DNA from: Herbaspirillum sp. RV1423
GTDB lineage: Bacteria; Pseudomonadota; Gammaproteobacteria; Burkholderiales; Burkholderiaceae_D
NCBI RefSeq assembly: GCF_000577615.1
Contig: NZ_CBXX010000008.1
Coordinates: forward strand, 62,001-126,000
Direction: 5' to 3'
DNA: 64,000 nt
Below the pieces are notes generated by a model. It worked only from the letters and a program-made list of their open reading frames with translations. It was not told the origin of the DNA and did not search any database. Made by a program: the position numbers and the translations under genes. Positions 8,155-17,093 of the stretch are shown here, one piece after another. Within the stretch, counting starts at the first letter, position 1; the number at the start of each line of letters is the position of its first letter.

Positions 8155-9729
8155 TTAGAACTGATAAGTCAGGCTGGTGTAGACCTGGTCGCGATTGTGC
8201 AGATAGCCGAACAGCGTGGTCCTGTCGTTGGCATTGTTGGCCTTCATGTAGCCGCTGTCCCAGAAACCGTCGTACTCGACCTTCCAGCGCCAGTTCTTGC
8301 CGAACTGCATCGTGACCGACGGAATGAAGAAGCCGCCGCCATTGGTGATGTCCGAACCCAGCACGAGCTGCGGATGGACACGGCCGTTGTCGTAGCTCAG
8401 ATCGAAGATGGTGGTCAGCAGCGCATTGTGCCGCTTCACACGACCGCCCCAACCCACGTTATAAAGCAGGTTTTCATTCGCGTCGAAGTTCTGAATCCAC
8501 TTGTCGAACAACTGCACCGAGAAGAACATCGGCTTTTCCGTTCCCAAAAGCCCCTGCGTGAAAGCGAAGTTCTTGTCCATGCGGATCATGGAAGCAATCA
8601 CGTTCTTGGTCTTCCAGCCATCGAATCCCGGCGCGATGAACTGGGTCATCAAGGACGGCGTCGCCGATGCATAGTTGAAAGGAGCGTCCTTGATATAGGC
8701 TACTTCGGCGCTGAACACGGCATCGGCCAGGTCGGAGTAGCGGCTGGCCGTTGCTCCAAACACGTTCACGATCGGATAGATGATTTCGCCGGCCATGCCC
8801 GCCGTGGTCGTACTGCCAATCGGCGTCGCGCCGGAAGGTACGCCCGCGAAGGTCGGCGACGGGTTCAGGATCGGCGAGTTGTAGAAGGTGCGCATCCACG
8901 ACACCGAATAGTTGGTATCGCCGGCGATGCCGCTCCAACGTACGCCGCCGGTCTTGCTTTGGATGTCGGCCTTGGAATTATTCCAGGCGTAAGGATCGAT
9001 ATTCCGGAAATCCACGCCGGCATAGGGTTGGCTGGACCAGCGACCGCCATAGATATCGATTTCCGTACCGATATCCTTCTTGCGATCCCAGCCCGGACGA
9101 ATGAATGCCTCGATGCCGCCGTTCGCTTCGGGAACGTCGACATTGACCTTGAGCGCGATATTGCCCTTGCGCAGTTCTTCGTTGGCTGGCTCCAGAAAGC
9201 TGCGCCAGACATTGCTATAACCCATGGCAAGGTCGTTGGCGACGAAGAAGTCGGTCTCGCCCCAGACGATTTGCTGCTTACCCAGACGGAACTTGACGCG
9301 GTCGCTGGCCTTGTAATCGGCATACCATTCACGCAGATCGACCTCGTTGTACAGGTCCATCACGCCGTGGTTGTTGTAATTGTTCGCCCCCATCCCTTCC
9401 AGATGGCCCAGGAACGACGTCTTGATTTCCTGAGAAGCGCGCGCCTTGAGGACGAAGCCGAGGGAATCATTCGCCTTGAAGTCGGTGTTCAGACGCAAGG
9501 TCGTACGTGCCATCGACACCTTGCCCTGGTCGTTATAGTTTGGCGTATCCTGCCAGTCCTTGGCATTGATGGATACTTCTTCCCGCACATAGCCGTCGAA
9601 GTGAAAACGATTCTCGCCGCCGTTGTCGTCGGCCATTGCCAGCGGAGCCGCGGCCACCATCACGGCAGCACGAATCAGCGGGCGGACGAGGCGGCTGGGT
9701 CGCATGATGCTCGATTTGCGTTGCTTCAT
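8155..9729 (-). CDS. DUF1302 family outer-membrane beta-barrel protein
   Basis: This 524-aa protein has an N-terminal signal segment (basic residues to 20, hydrophobic AAVMVAAAPLAMA, cleavage near residue 33). It then shows the beta-barrel pattern of alternating aromatic strands ending in YTSLTYQF, with a terminal Phe as expected for BAM-inserted porins. Internal motifs EWYADYKASDRVKFRLGKQQIVWGE are characteristic of DUF1302. It is probably an outer-membrane channel or adsorption protein for the aromatic substrate. It is next to DUF1329 and the RND transporter, the usual trio. Confidence 0.9.
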   Translation of the reverse strand: MKQRKSSIMRPSRLVRPLIRAAVMVAAAPLAMADDNGGENRFHFDGYVREEVSINAKDWQDTPNYNDQGKVSMARTTLRLNTDFKANDSLGFVLKARASQEIKTSFLGHLEGMGANNYNNHGVMDLYNEVDLREWYADYKASDRVKFRLGKQQIVWGETDFFVANDLAMGYSNVWRSFLEPANEELRKGNIALKVNVDVPEANGGIEAFIRPGWDRKKDIGTEIDIYGGRWSSQPYAGVDFRNIDPYAWNNSKADIQSKTGGVRWSGIAGDTNYSVSWMRTFYNSPILNPSPTFAGVPSGATPIGSTTTAGMAGEIIYPIVNVFGATASRYSDLADAVFSAEVAYIKDAPFNYASATPSLMTQFIAPGFDGWKTKNVIASMIRMDKNFAFTQGLLGTEKPMFFSVQLFDKWIQNFDANENLLYNVGWGGRVKRHNALLTTIFDLSYDNGRVHPQLVLGSDITNGGGFFIPSVTMQFGKNWRWKVEYDGFWDSGYMKANNANDRTTLFGYLHNRDQVYTSLTYQF

Positions 9730-9801
9730 TTTTTCTCCCGAAAAAGAGATGTGGATAAGAGCTGCATGTATTGGTGGGACTTTTTGTTTTTGTTCAGTAA
9801 A

Positions 9802-12171
9802 TCAAGCCGCCTGCGGCAGCAGTACTTTGGCGTCGCCCCCCTGCGCGCCAAAGATGAACTTGGGACGGAACACGTAAATCAGCGAAGGCATCACGAACAG
9901 CGCCGACATCGCGGACACCGAGAGCCAGATGGCCATCAGCAGCCCCATCTCCGCCTGGAAACGCAGCGACGAAGCCCACCACAAGAGCGTGCTCAGGATC
10001 AGCACGCTGGCCGTGACGATGACGCCCATGCCGGCCGAGTGCAGCGCCTGACGGATGGCATGCTCGGGCGAACTGCCGATGGCGATTTCTTCCTTGACGC
10101 GGTCGGCGATGTAGAACGCGTAATCGACACCGAGGCCGATGCCGAGCGCGGCCACCGGCACCGTATTGATGTTCATGCCGATGCCCTTCCAGACCATGAA
10201 GGCGAAGGTCAGCATGTTGGAGATGATGACCGGCACCATGAACAGCATCCCGGCGATCGTCGAGCGATAGACGATCGTGCACAGCACCGCCAGCACCAGG
10301 AGCGCCAGCGCGATGGCTTCGATCTGGCTGGACAGGATGATTTCGTTGATTGCCGCCATCACGCCGACGACACCGCCGGCCAACTGCCAATGAGCATCCT
10401 TGACCGGATTGGCGGCGATGAATTCCTGGATGCGCGCGACCGCGGTGCGGATGGTTTCACCCTGACGATCGCGGAACATCAGCGTGACGGAGGCGTTGGA
10501 AGATTGCCGGTCAATAAAGCGATCCATGTCGCCCGGCTCGGAGACCGATTCCAGCATCGCCATGAGACTGGCGTTGATGGCCGCGTTGTCCGACATTTCC
10601 TGGTAATGCGGATTACCTTCGTGCAGGCTGGCGTTCACCTGCGGGATCACGTCGGCAATCGACAGCGAGCCGCCGATCTCGGGCTGTACTTCCATGAAGC
10701 GCTGGAAGCGGTCCATCGATTGCAGTACGTCGTTGCTTTTGACCGCACCCGGCTTGTCGCCGTCGCCGATCACCACGAACATGCGGTCGACGCCTTCGAA
10801 GCGCGAATTGATCGCCTTGGAATCCTGGTTGTACTTCGCGTGGGGCCACAGGATCGGCGAACCGGGATTGGCGTCGCCGATCTTCAGGTTCAGCGCATAA
10901 ATGCCGGCGCTGACGATGACCACCAGGCTGACGCCCAACACTGCATAGCGGGCGCGGGACAAGGTGATGAAAACCGAGAAGTCCAGGACCTTGCGCAGGA
11001 GCGGTTGCAGGTTGAGCGGATGTGCAAAGCCGCGCGGCTTGCGGATGTAGGACAGCAGCACCGGCGTCAGGATGACGGCACTGACGGTGAGCGTGGAAAC
11101 CCAGACCACAGAAAGCACGGTGAGCTTTTGCAACATCGGGATCGGACTCATGGCGACCACAGCCATGCAGGCGGCATCGGCAATCACGCCCAGCATGCCG
11201 GGGCGGAATAAATCGGCCAGCGCGACACGTGCGGCGGTGCGAGACAGTTCTTCGCCGACAAGTTGCGGTTGCGCATCCAGTTCGTCATCGAAGCGATTGA
11301 CGATCTGTACCGAGTGCGATACGGCGCGTGATGTGATGAGCATCGCCACCACGATCACCAGCGGTTCGAAATTGATGTGCAGGATCTGGCAAATTCCCAG
11401 CGCCCAGATGGCGGAGACAAGTCCGGCCAGCAACGGCAGCATTACGCCGCGCCAGGTGCGCAGCAGCACGAAAAGCATGGCCAGCGTGACACCCAGCGCG
11501 TAGAGCACCAGATGCAAGGTCTCGGGCAGATAGTGATTGACCCAGCCGAACAGGATCGGATCGCCGACCACGCGAATCTTCACCGAGCCGTCATCGACCT
11601 TGGCGATCTGCGCGTTGATTTCTTTGAAGACCGTGGCGTAATCGACTTTCTGGTCGATGAAATCCACCGTGATCAACGTGGCCTGCAAATCCTTCGAAAC
11701 ATACGGGCCGTACACCAGCGGATTGCGCAGCACCGCCGACTTCAGCTCAGCCATCTTCTCGGCCGTCTGCGGCACATCGGGCCACATCAGCGGCGAACTC
11801 TCGATGCCGCTGGTCGAGGCATGCACTTCCTTGAGTTTCTTCGAGGCCAGCGAGGTGATCTGGAACTGGTTGACCGCGGACACTTCGCGCATGCCCAGAG
11901 TCAGGTCGCGCACCTTCTCCAGCAAAGACTTCTGGAAGATGTCGCCCTTGTCGACTTCGAGCATGATGGTGACCATGTTCGAGCCGCCGAAGGTGTCCTT
12001 GAATTTCTCATGCGTCTTCACGTACTCATGCTTCGAGGGCAGCATGTCCTCGAACACCGTACGCACCTGAATGTGCAGGGCGAACCAGCTCAGGATGAGG
12101 GTACAGGTCAGTAACAGACAGACGACCAGTTTGCGTCGGCTGATGCAGAAATGCGCGATACGTTCAATCAT
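9802..12171 (-). CDS. RND/MMPL-family transporter
   Basis: This 789-aa inner-membrane protein has two repeats of one transmembrane helix, a large periplasmic loop and a five-helix bundle, typical of MMPL/HpnN-type RND pumps that work without a separate adaptor. Helices include RRKLVVCLLLTCTLILSW at the N terminus and the LYALGVTLAMLFVLL region. The intramembrane motif GIGLGVDYAFYIADRV near 670 contains the Asp-Tyr pair thought to carry protons. The ATG at 12171 is preferred over the upstream start at 12225, which would overlap the propeller gene. It is likely the energised component of the transport module. Confidence 0.92.
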   Translation of the reverse strand: MIERIAHFCISRRKLVVCLLLTCTLILSWFALHIQVRTVFEDMLPSKHEYVKTHEKFKDTFGGSNMVTIMLEVDKGDIFQKSLLEKVRDLTLGMREVSAVNQFQITSLASKKLKEVHASTSGIESSPLMWPDVPQTAEKMAELKSAVLRNPLVYGPYVSKDLQATLITVDFIDQKVDYATVFKEINAQIAKVDDGSVKIRVVGDPILFGWVNHYLPETLHLVLYALGVTLAMLFVLLRTWRGVMLPLLAGLVSAIWALGICQILHINFEPLVIVVAMLITSRAVSHSVQIVNRFDDELDAQPQLVGEELSRTAARVALADLFRPGMLGVIADAACMAVVAMSPIPMLQKLTVLSVVWVSTLTVSAVILTPVLLSYIRKPRGFAHPLNLQPLLRKVLDFSVFITLSRARYAVLGVSLVVIVSAGIYALNLKIGDANPGSPILWPHAKYNQDSKAINSRFEGVDRMFVVIGDGDKPGAVKSNDVLQSMDRFQRFMEVQPEIGGSLSIADVIPQVNASLHEGNPHYQEMSDNAAINASLMAMLESVSEPGDMDRFIDRQSSNASVTLMFRDRQGETIRTAVARIQEFIAANPVKDAHWQLAGGVVGVMAAINEIILSSQIEAIALALLVLAVLCTIVYRSTIAGMLFMVPVIISNMLTFAFMVWKGIGMNINTVPVAALGIGLGVDYAFYIADRVKEEIAIGSSPEHAIRQALHSAGMGVIVTASVLILSTLLWWASSLRFQAEMGLLMAIWLSVSAMSALFVMPSLIYVFRPKFIFGAQGGDAKVLLPQAA

Positions 12172-12200
12172 GGGAGCAATCTCGAAAATGGTGCGGTGAT

Positions 12201-13250
12201 TTAATTCGATGCCAGCGGTTTCCATTGCTGGCCATCCCAGCTACCGACATCGGCGCCGGTCAGCCAATAGGAAGAACCGGATGCCAGCGCGCGGGTGTGC
12301 CACGACAGGGTGTGTTCGCCCAGCGTGCCGGTCTTCCATTGCAGGCCGTCTGCGCCTTGCTTACCGCTGATCCAGCGGCCCAGCGCGCCGACCGCGAACC
12401 ATTCGTTCTTGTCGGCGTTCCACAGCACATCCAGCAAGTGGTCATGCACCGGCAACTTGGCGCTGGTCCATGTACGTCCGCCATCGCTGCTGCTCAGCAC
12501 CGCTCCATCGAGGCCGACGGCAACGCCATTGGCCGCATCGCGGAAGGCGACGGACATGAGCGAACCCTGCACCGAAGCCTGCTCTTTCTCCCAGTTCTTG
12601 CCGCCGTCGCCGCTGCGCAAAATCTTGCCGAACTCCCCCACCGCGACGAACGTACCGCCATCGAGGATGGCGACGTCGTTCCACGCCACATCTTCTTCTT
12701 CGCGCATGCGCTCCCAGGTCTTGCCGTAATCCTGCGTGCGCAGCAGCGCGCCCATCTCGCCCACGGCGACCGCGACGCCATTGGGGCCGGTGCGCACGCG
12801 GTTGAGCTTGTTTGCGACTTGCGAGCGCGGCACGCTGTCCGCCTTGGTCCAGTGCTTGCCACCGTCTTCGGTATGCAGAATGACGTTGTCGTTGCCGACG
12901 GCCACGGCATGCGCGGCGTCGAAGGCGGCGATGTCCTGCAGGGACAGATTGACCGGCGTTGCCTGGCGCACAATCTTGTGGTCTTCGCCGATAGAGAGAA
13001 TCTTGCCGTTGGAAGCGGCAACCAGAAGCGTGCCGCCTTCACCCTGCGCAATGCCGTAGACGCGGTCGCGCCGCTCCAGCGCCGGCGGCGTGACGCTCGC
13101 GCCAACGGCCTTGGGTTTGATGAACAGGCCGGCATACAGCAGACCGGCAATGATCATCCACGGTAGGGCTGACACAAGCAGACTGGTAACGCGCCGTTTC
13201 TCACTTGGCAGCGTCGGGTTCTCCACACGAAGACTGAAAGACTTGTTCAT
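12201..13250 (-). CDS. YCF48/photosystem-II-stability-factor-like beta-propeller protein
   Basis: The start at 13250 gives 349 aa with one N-terminal transmembrane anchor (LLVSALPWMIIAGLLYAGLFI, about 24-44), followed by repeated propeller blades. Repeats read as TEDGGKHWTKAD, TQDYGKTWERM, SGDGGKNWEKE and SSDGGRTWTSAK, each a BNR/Asp-box. The protein is predicted periplasmic and membrane-tethered. YCF48 homologues recur beside RND-DUF1302-DUF1329 sets, where they may scaffold the export or import complex. It opens the transport operon, 75 bp from a candidate regulator site and 29 bp before the RND gene. Confidence 0.88.
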   Translation of the reverse strand: MNKSFSLRVENPTLPSEKRRVTSLLVSALPWMIIAGLLYAGLFIKPKAVGASVTPPALERRDRVYGIAQGEGGTLLVAASNGKILSIGEDHKIVRQATPVNLSLQDIAAFDAAHAVAVGNDNVILHTEDGGKHWTKADSVPRSQVANKLNRVRTGPNGVAVAVGEMGALLRTQDYGKTWERMREEEDVAWNDVAILDGGTFVAVGEFGKILRSGDGGKNWEKEQASVQGSLMSVAFRDAANGVAVGLDGAVLSSSDGGRTWTSAKLPVHDHLLDVLWNADKNEWFAVGALGRWISGKQGADGLQWKTGTLGEHTLSWHTRALASGSSYWLTGADVGSWDGQQWKPLASN

Positions 13251-13324
13251 AGAGCAATTCACTTGGTTGACATGTAAAAAACTACTGGTGCGTACTGATT
13301 TTCTCGATTCCGATCCGGCGCGAC

Positions 13325-13358
13325 TATCCGAACAACGCGGGCTTATCCCTTGCCCGCA
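13325..13358 (-). promoter_or_regulatory. candidate XylS/BenR-type tandem operator upstream of the transport operon
   Basis: On the minus strand two boxes occur in direct repeat: TGCG-N6-GGATA (13358-13344) and CGCG-N6-GGATA (13339-13325), 19 bp apart. They end 75 bp before the YCF48 start. They resemble, less perfectly, the TGCA-N6-GGATA boxes at 21152-21166 and 24495-24509. The assignment to the local AraC-type activator is inferred from similarity and position only. Confidence 0.45.
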
Positions 13359-13404
13359 ATATTCATGACGGCGGCGTGACAATTTTTGGGTGGGTGCATC
13401 GCGC

Positions 13405-13435
13405 AAAAAGACGGCGCGCCGGGAATTGCCCCGGC
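13405..13435 (-). terminator. weak candidate intrinsic terminator after the amidase gene
   Basis: On the minus strand a GCCGGG/CCCGGC stem with a 6-nt loop (13435-13418) is followed after about 7 nt by TCTTTTT. It lies 34 bp past the stop of the amidase at 13469. The short stem and the gap before the T-run make it weak, but its place between two likely transcription units fits. Confidence 0.4.
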
Positions 13436-13468
13436 ACGTGGCCAGCCAAGGATCAGAAAAAGAATGTT

Positions 13469-14917
13469 TCAGGCCGGCGGGATGCGACCGAGCACGGATT
13501 CGAGGGCGATGCCGATCGCCAGCAGACGGCGATCGCTGCCCGCCGGCGCGTCCAGCTCCAGTCCGACCGGCAGGCCGGTGCGTCGTCCCAGCCCGACCGG
13601 CAACTGGATGCAAGCCAGTCCGGCGCTGGCCCCGGGCTCGGTATTGCGGATCAGGCGCTCGAAGATTTCCGGCTCGTTGACTTCGGGACATGCCACCGGT
13701 GCAACGATAGTGCTGGTGGGAAAGATCAACGCATCGGCAGCGTAGGTGTCGTACAGATACTGGTAGTGTTGCTTCAGCGCGGTGCGGCCGGTGTTCTCGG
13801 CGGCTTCGAACAACGGTTCGACATCGACCATGCCTTCGGGCGTCGGCGATTTTGCCGGCAGCACCAACTGCTCGTAGATCGACTTCACATCCGGGCTGTG
13901 GATCTTGCTGACCATTTCTTCGATGGACATGCCCGGGCCCTGTTCGCGCAAATAGGCTTGCATGCCGACCCGCGCTTCGTGGATCACCACCGGAAAACCG
14001 ATCGGCTGGTTGAGTTCAAAAATCTGCGCATGAGGAATTTCGACCACGGTCACGCCGTGCGCACGCAGCTTGTCCATCGCCGCCAGCGCAGCTTCCTGCG
14101 TGTCTTCGTCGAGTCCCTGCCAGAACTGGGCCGGCATCCCCAGCCGCAACTTTGACAGCTCGATGGGCGGCAGCGTGTATTCGTCGGTGATCAGCGCATC
14201 GAGCAAAGCGACGTCGGACATACATTGCGCCATCGGTCCGACCGTATCGCGACTGGTCGAGATGGGAACCGTGCCTAGGCGCGGGTAGCGGCCGCTGCTC
14301 GGACGCAGAGAAGCGCAACCATTGAGCGCGCAGGGAATACGCATGGAGCCGCCCGTGTCAGTGCCAAGCGCCGCCAACGACATGCGCGCGCCGAGCGCTG
14401 CCGCACTTCCGGAAGACGAACCGCCGGCGATCCGTTCGCTATCGTAGGGATTGCGGATGCCGACCTTGCTGCCGGTATTGAATGCGCGGTTATAACCGGT
14501 CGCACCAAAAGCGAACTCGTGCAGGTTGGTCTTGCCCAGCACGATAGCCCCCGCATCGCGCAGCTTCTGCACGGTGGGTGCATCCTTTGCCGGCACGAAA
14601 TCGGCGAACGCCGGCGAACCCGCCGTGCACGGCATACCGGCCGCATGGATATTATCCTTGACCACGAAGGGAATGCCGGCCAACGGCTTGAGCGGCTTGC
14701 CGGCGGCACGGTCCCTGTCGGTTTGCTCAGCCGCTTGCAATGCACCTTTTGCATCGACGGTCACAAAGACATTCAAATGCCTGAGTTCATCGATGCGGCG
14801 CAGACAGGCTTCAACCAATGCCGTGCTGGTCAGCGTGCCGTCGCGAAACGCCGTCATCGCTTCGTGAATACAGAGATCGGTCGACAGCGCCTCTGCTACC
14901 AATGGGGAAGTGCTCAT
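13469..14917 (-). CDS. amidase signature (AS) family amidohydrolase
   Basis: This 482-aa amidase hydrolyses a carboxamide through the Ser-cisSer-Lys triad: K87 in VVKDNIHAAG, the cis-Ser in AGGSSSGSAAAL (164-175) and nucleophile S191 in GTDTGGSMRIP. The sequence resembles mandelamide/indoleacetamide hydrolase-type amidases more than GatA. It is the last gene of the oxygenase block, 44 bp after the racemase-like gene. It is one of two AS amidases in the same operon, which suggests a substrate or intermediate with one or more amide or lactam bonds. The natural substrate is unknown. Confidence 0.92.
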   Translation of the reverse strand: MSTSPLVAEALSTDLCIHEAMTAFRDGTLTSTALVEACLRRIDELRHLNVFVTVDAKGALQAAEQTDRDRAAGKPLKPLAGIPFVVKDNIHAAGMPCTAGSPAFADFVPAKDAPTVQKLRDAGAIVLGKTNLHEFAFGATGYNRAFNTGSKVGIRNPYDSERIAGGSSSGSAAALGARMSLAALGTDTGGSMRIPCALNGCASLRPSSGRYPRLGTVPISTSRDTVGPMAQCMSDVALLDALITDEYTLPPIELSKLRLGMPAQFWQGLDEDTQEAALAAMDKLRAHGVTVVEIPHAQIFELNQPIGFPVVIHEARVGMQAYLREQGPGMSIEEMVSKIHSPDVKSIYEQLVLPAKSPTPEGMVDVEPLFEAAENTGRTALKQHYQYLYDTYAADALIFPTSTIVAPVACPEVNEPEIFERLIRNTEPGASAGLACIQLPVGLGRRTGLPVGLELDAPAGSDRRLLAIGIALESVLGRIPPA

Positions 14918-14961
14918 ACAGTACTCCTGGATTGTCGAATCAAGTGCAAATCAAATACAGA

Positions 14962-15699
14962 TCAAATACGGAAGGCGTAGTCCTTGATCACTTCCGGACT
15001 AGGGAAGGCGGTCTTGCTGTGGCTGATGCCGAGGTCGAGCATCAGTTCGCACATCTTGTAGGCGATCACGCCGGGATTGAGGACCGGCACCGACAGGTTG
15101 GCCGCCAGGTAGGCATGCGACTGGTGCATGGTGGTGGACCCCAGCACCAGCACATCCGCGCCGTCTTGCTCGATGGCCAGCTTGGCTTGTTCGAGCAGCT
15201 TGCCGAACACGACGTCCTCCTTGCCTTGCAGCAAGGACTCGGTGTCGGGACGCACATCGATGGAGCGGATCGATGCCAGGCGCGATTCGAGGTTGTATTC
15301 CTTGAGCGTCTTGCGATACAGCGCGAACCACTGCGGCCACATGGTCAGGACGCTGAACTTGTGGCCCAGCGTGCAGGCCAGATGGAAGGCGCTCTGGCCC
15401 GGCGCCATCACGGGAATGGACAGGCGTGACCGCAAACCGTAGAGGCCGGAGTCGCTGACGGTATTGATGCACACCGCATCAAAGCCCTCCTCCTCGGCCT
15501 TCATGCCGGCAGCCAGCACGGCGGCGTCCATCATGGTCGTATCGTAGTAACTGTCGGCGAGGCTGAGCACGCTGCCCGCGCCGACGAACTCCACTTCGAT
15601 GTCGTCGCGCACCATGCCGGGGGGAAGCTGCGAGGCAAACATCGCCTTGGTCTGCTCGTTCATTGGCACGGGGACGATAAGCTTGATGCGTTTCTTCAT
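14962..15699 (-). CDS. Asp/Glu/hydantoin racemase superfamily protein (second Cys replaced by Ser)
   Basis: The start at 15699 has an AGGAT ribosome site and gives 245 aa; an upstream in-frame ATG at 15735 is less likely. The family uses two cysteines for racemisation or isomerisation. C77 is present in DAVCINTVSDSGLYG, but the second position reads LGSTTMHQ with S188 where LGC is usual. The other superfamily motif, MAPGQSAFHLA (98-108), is present. Loss of one Cys is known in the arylmalonate decarboxylase branch, so a decarboxylase, isomerase or lyase activity is possible. It lies between an M20-like gene and an amidase, both 43-44 bp away. Confidence 0.82.
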   Translation of the reverse strand: MKKRIKLIVPVPMNEQTKAMFASQLPPGMVRDDIEVEFVGAGSVLSLADSYYDTTMMDAAVLAAGMKAEEEGFDAVCINTVSDSGLYGLRSRLSIPVMAPGQSAFHLACTLGHKFSVLTMWPQWFALYRKTLKEYNLESRLASIRSIDVRPDTESLLQGKEDVVFGKLLEQAKLAIEQDGADVLVLGSTTMHQSHAYLAANLSVPVLNPGVIAYKMCELMLDLGISHSKTAFPSPEVIKDYAFRI

Positions 15700-15742
15700 G
15701 ACAGATCCTTTCGTTTTTTGCAGATTCATCGACAAAATTCCT

Positions 15743-17074
15743 TTACAAACCTATTTCGCTGCGCGGGCGCGTCAGCGTGTCGATCAACGCGTACATGATC
15801 TTTTGGGCGCAGGGAATCAACTCGGGTACGTAGGTCGCGCCCATGCCGCCCAATCCTTCAGCCACCGGCAACGGTGCGCCTTGCGCCGGCCACGGCCAAC
15901 CGATGCGCGCGGTCGGCACGCCATAACGGCGCAATGCCGCACCATCCGTCTGTCCGCCCAGCCAGTCGGGCGTGCCATGCGGCTTGCCTTCGATGTGTTC
16001 CCAGCCGCGCTTGCAGGACTGGATGATCCAGTTCTGCGGATCGGTAGTGCCGCCGGGCACGGATCCGTACATTTCCCAATCCATTTCCAGCTCGGGACGT
16101 CGCGCCTTGAGGTCGGCGACGAAGGCCGCGAATTGCGCCTTCACATCGGCCGGCGAACTGCGCGGATTGACACGCACGTCAAAAAACAATTCGGTGAGGA
16201 AGGAAGGGAAAGCCGGACGCTCGGGATTGCCGCCGCGCACACCGGCGATCCAGCCGTGCGGCTTGATCACGCCGGAGGTGTTTTTCTCGGCATAATCGAG
16301 AATCCATTTTTCCAGTTCGGGAATGACTGTCGCAGTCGCACCGACCGAGCTACGGAAGCCCGGGATGTCATGCGGTACGCCCGCGTAACCCAGCGTGCCG
16401 TACACGCGCAGCTTGAACCAGGCCATGCCCGGCTCTTCGTGATAGACCCAGTTCCACGGCTTCATGATGACGGCGAAGTCGGGATACATGCCGCGATTGA
16501 GCAGATGCAACACCCCTCCGGACATGCCCGCGTGCTGGCGCGAAGAAATGTCCACCGGCATGCCGCCGTCGGCCATTCCCATCAGCAGATCGCCCCGCAG
16601 CGGTACCTTGGCTTCGATCAGTGCGGCGGCGACTTCGGTGAGCGTGGCGATCATGCCCTTGGGGTTGGATGCGCCGAGACCGAACACCCAGTCGTCGACC
16701 TGTTGCGCGCGCGGCTGCATGTCGGCCTCGGTGGCGGGGCCGGTCAGCAGTTCGCGTTCTTCCGGCGTGCAGTCGAGGTGCGTGTCGATCGGTGCATACA
16801 GCATCACGGAAGCGCCGCCGCCTGCGCCCTTGTATTGCGCCTTGACGTTGCCGCTGATGTCGGTCAGCGGCTGGTAGTCGGCCTCAAAGCCAAGCTTCGC
16901 CAGGTGGGCGACCATGAATTCGCTGGCTGCACGCGTGGCGCCGGTCGGGCTGTGGATATCGGTCAGATCGAACAACAGTCGTTGCAGGCGCCTGGGGTCG
17001 ATTTTCGCGCAGGCCTGCTCATACCATTTCTTCTGTTCGGCGGAAAATGGGAGGGGAGTTGTTGTGGGTAGCAT
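15743..17074 (-). CDS. M20-family peptidase-like protein with eroded metal site
   Basis: The start at 17074 follows an AAGGAG site and gives 443 aa (an in-frame extension to 17143 would overlap the reductase gene). The overall M20/M28 amidohydrolase architecture is clear: DIHSPTGATRAASEF, the first motif LYAPIDTHLD, a dimerisation domain (WFKLRVYGTLGYAGVP) and a C-terminal GGQTDGAALRRYGVP. Most metal and catalytic positions are changed: GLGASNPKG has Asn where Asp bridges the zincs, ADGG replaces the usual DEE, MKP replaces the (D/E)P ligand, and no C-terminal ligand His is evident. The frame is intact, so it is not simply decayed. It may be a non-metallo hydrolase or a structural partner. 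Confidence 0.8.
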   Translation of the reverse strand: MLPTTTPLPFSAEQKKWYEQACAKIDPRRLQRLLFDLTDIHSPTGATRAASEFMVAHLAKLGFEADYQPLTDISGNVKAQYKGAGGGASVMLYAPIDTHLDCTPEERELLTGPATEADMQPRAQQVDDWVFGLGASNPKGMIATLTEVAAALIEAKVPLRGDLLMGMADGGMPVDISSRQHAGMSGGVLHLLNRGMYPDFAVIMKPWNWVYHEEPGMAWFKLRVYGTLGYAGVPHDIPGFRSSVGATATVIPELEKWILDYAEKNTSGVIKPHGWIAGVRGGNPERPAFPSFLTELFFDVRVNPRSSPADVKAQFAAFVADLKARRPELEMDWEMYGSVPGGTTDPQNWIIQSCKRGWEHIEGKPHGTPDWLGGQTDGAALRRYGVPTARIGWPWPAQGAPLPVAEGLGGMGATYVPELIPCAQKIMYALIDTLTRPRSEIGL

Positions 17075-17093
17075 GACGGCGCTCCTTCTTGTC

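Noticed and set aside
7636-11211. 1191-codon plus-strand open frame opposite the DUF1329/DUF1302/RND genes
   Set aside because: It is rich in His, Arg and Asp with no domain or signal pattern, and runs across three well-supported minus-strand genes; it is an antisense shadow of GC-rich codons.
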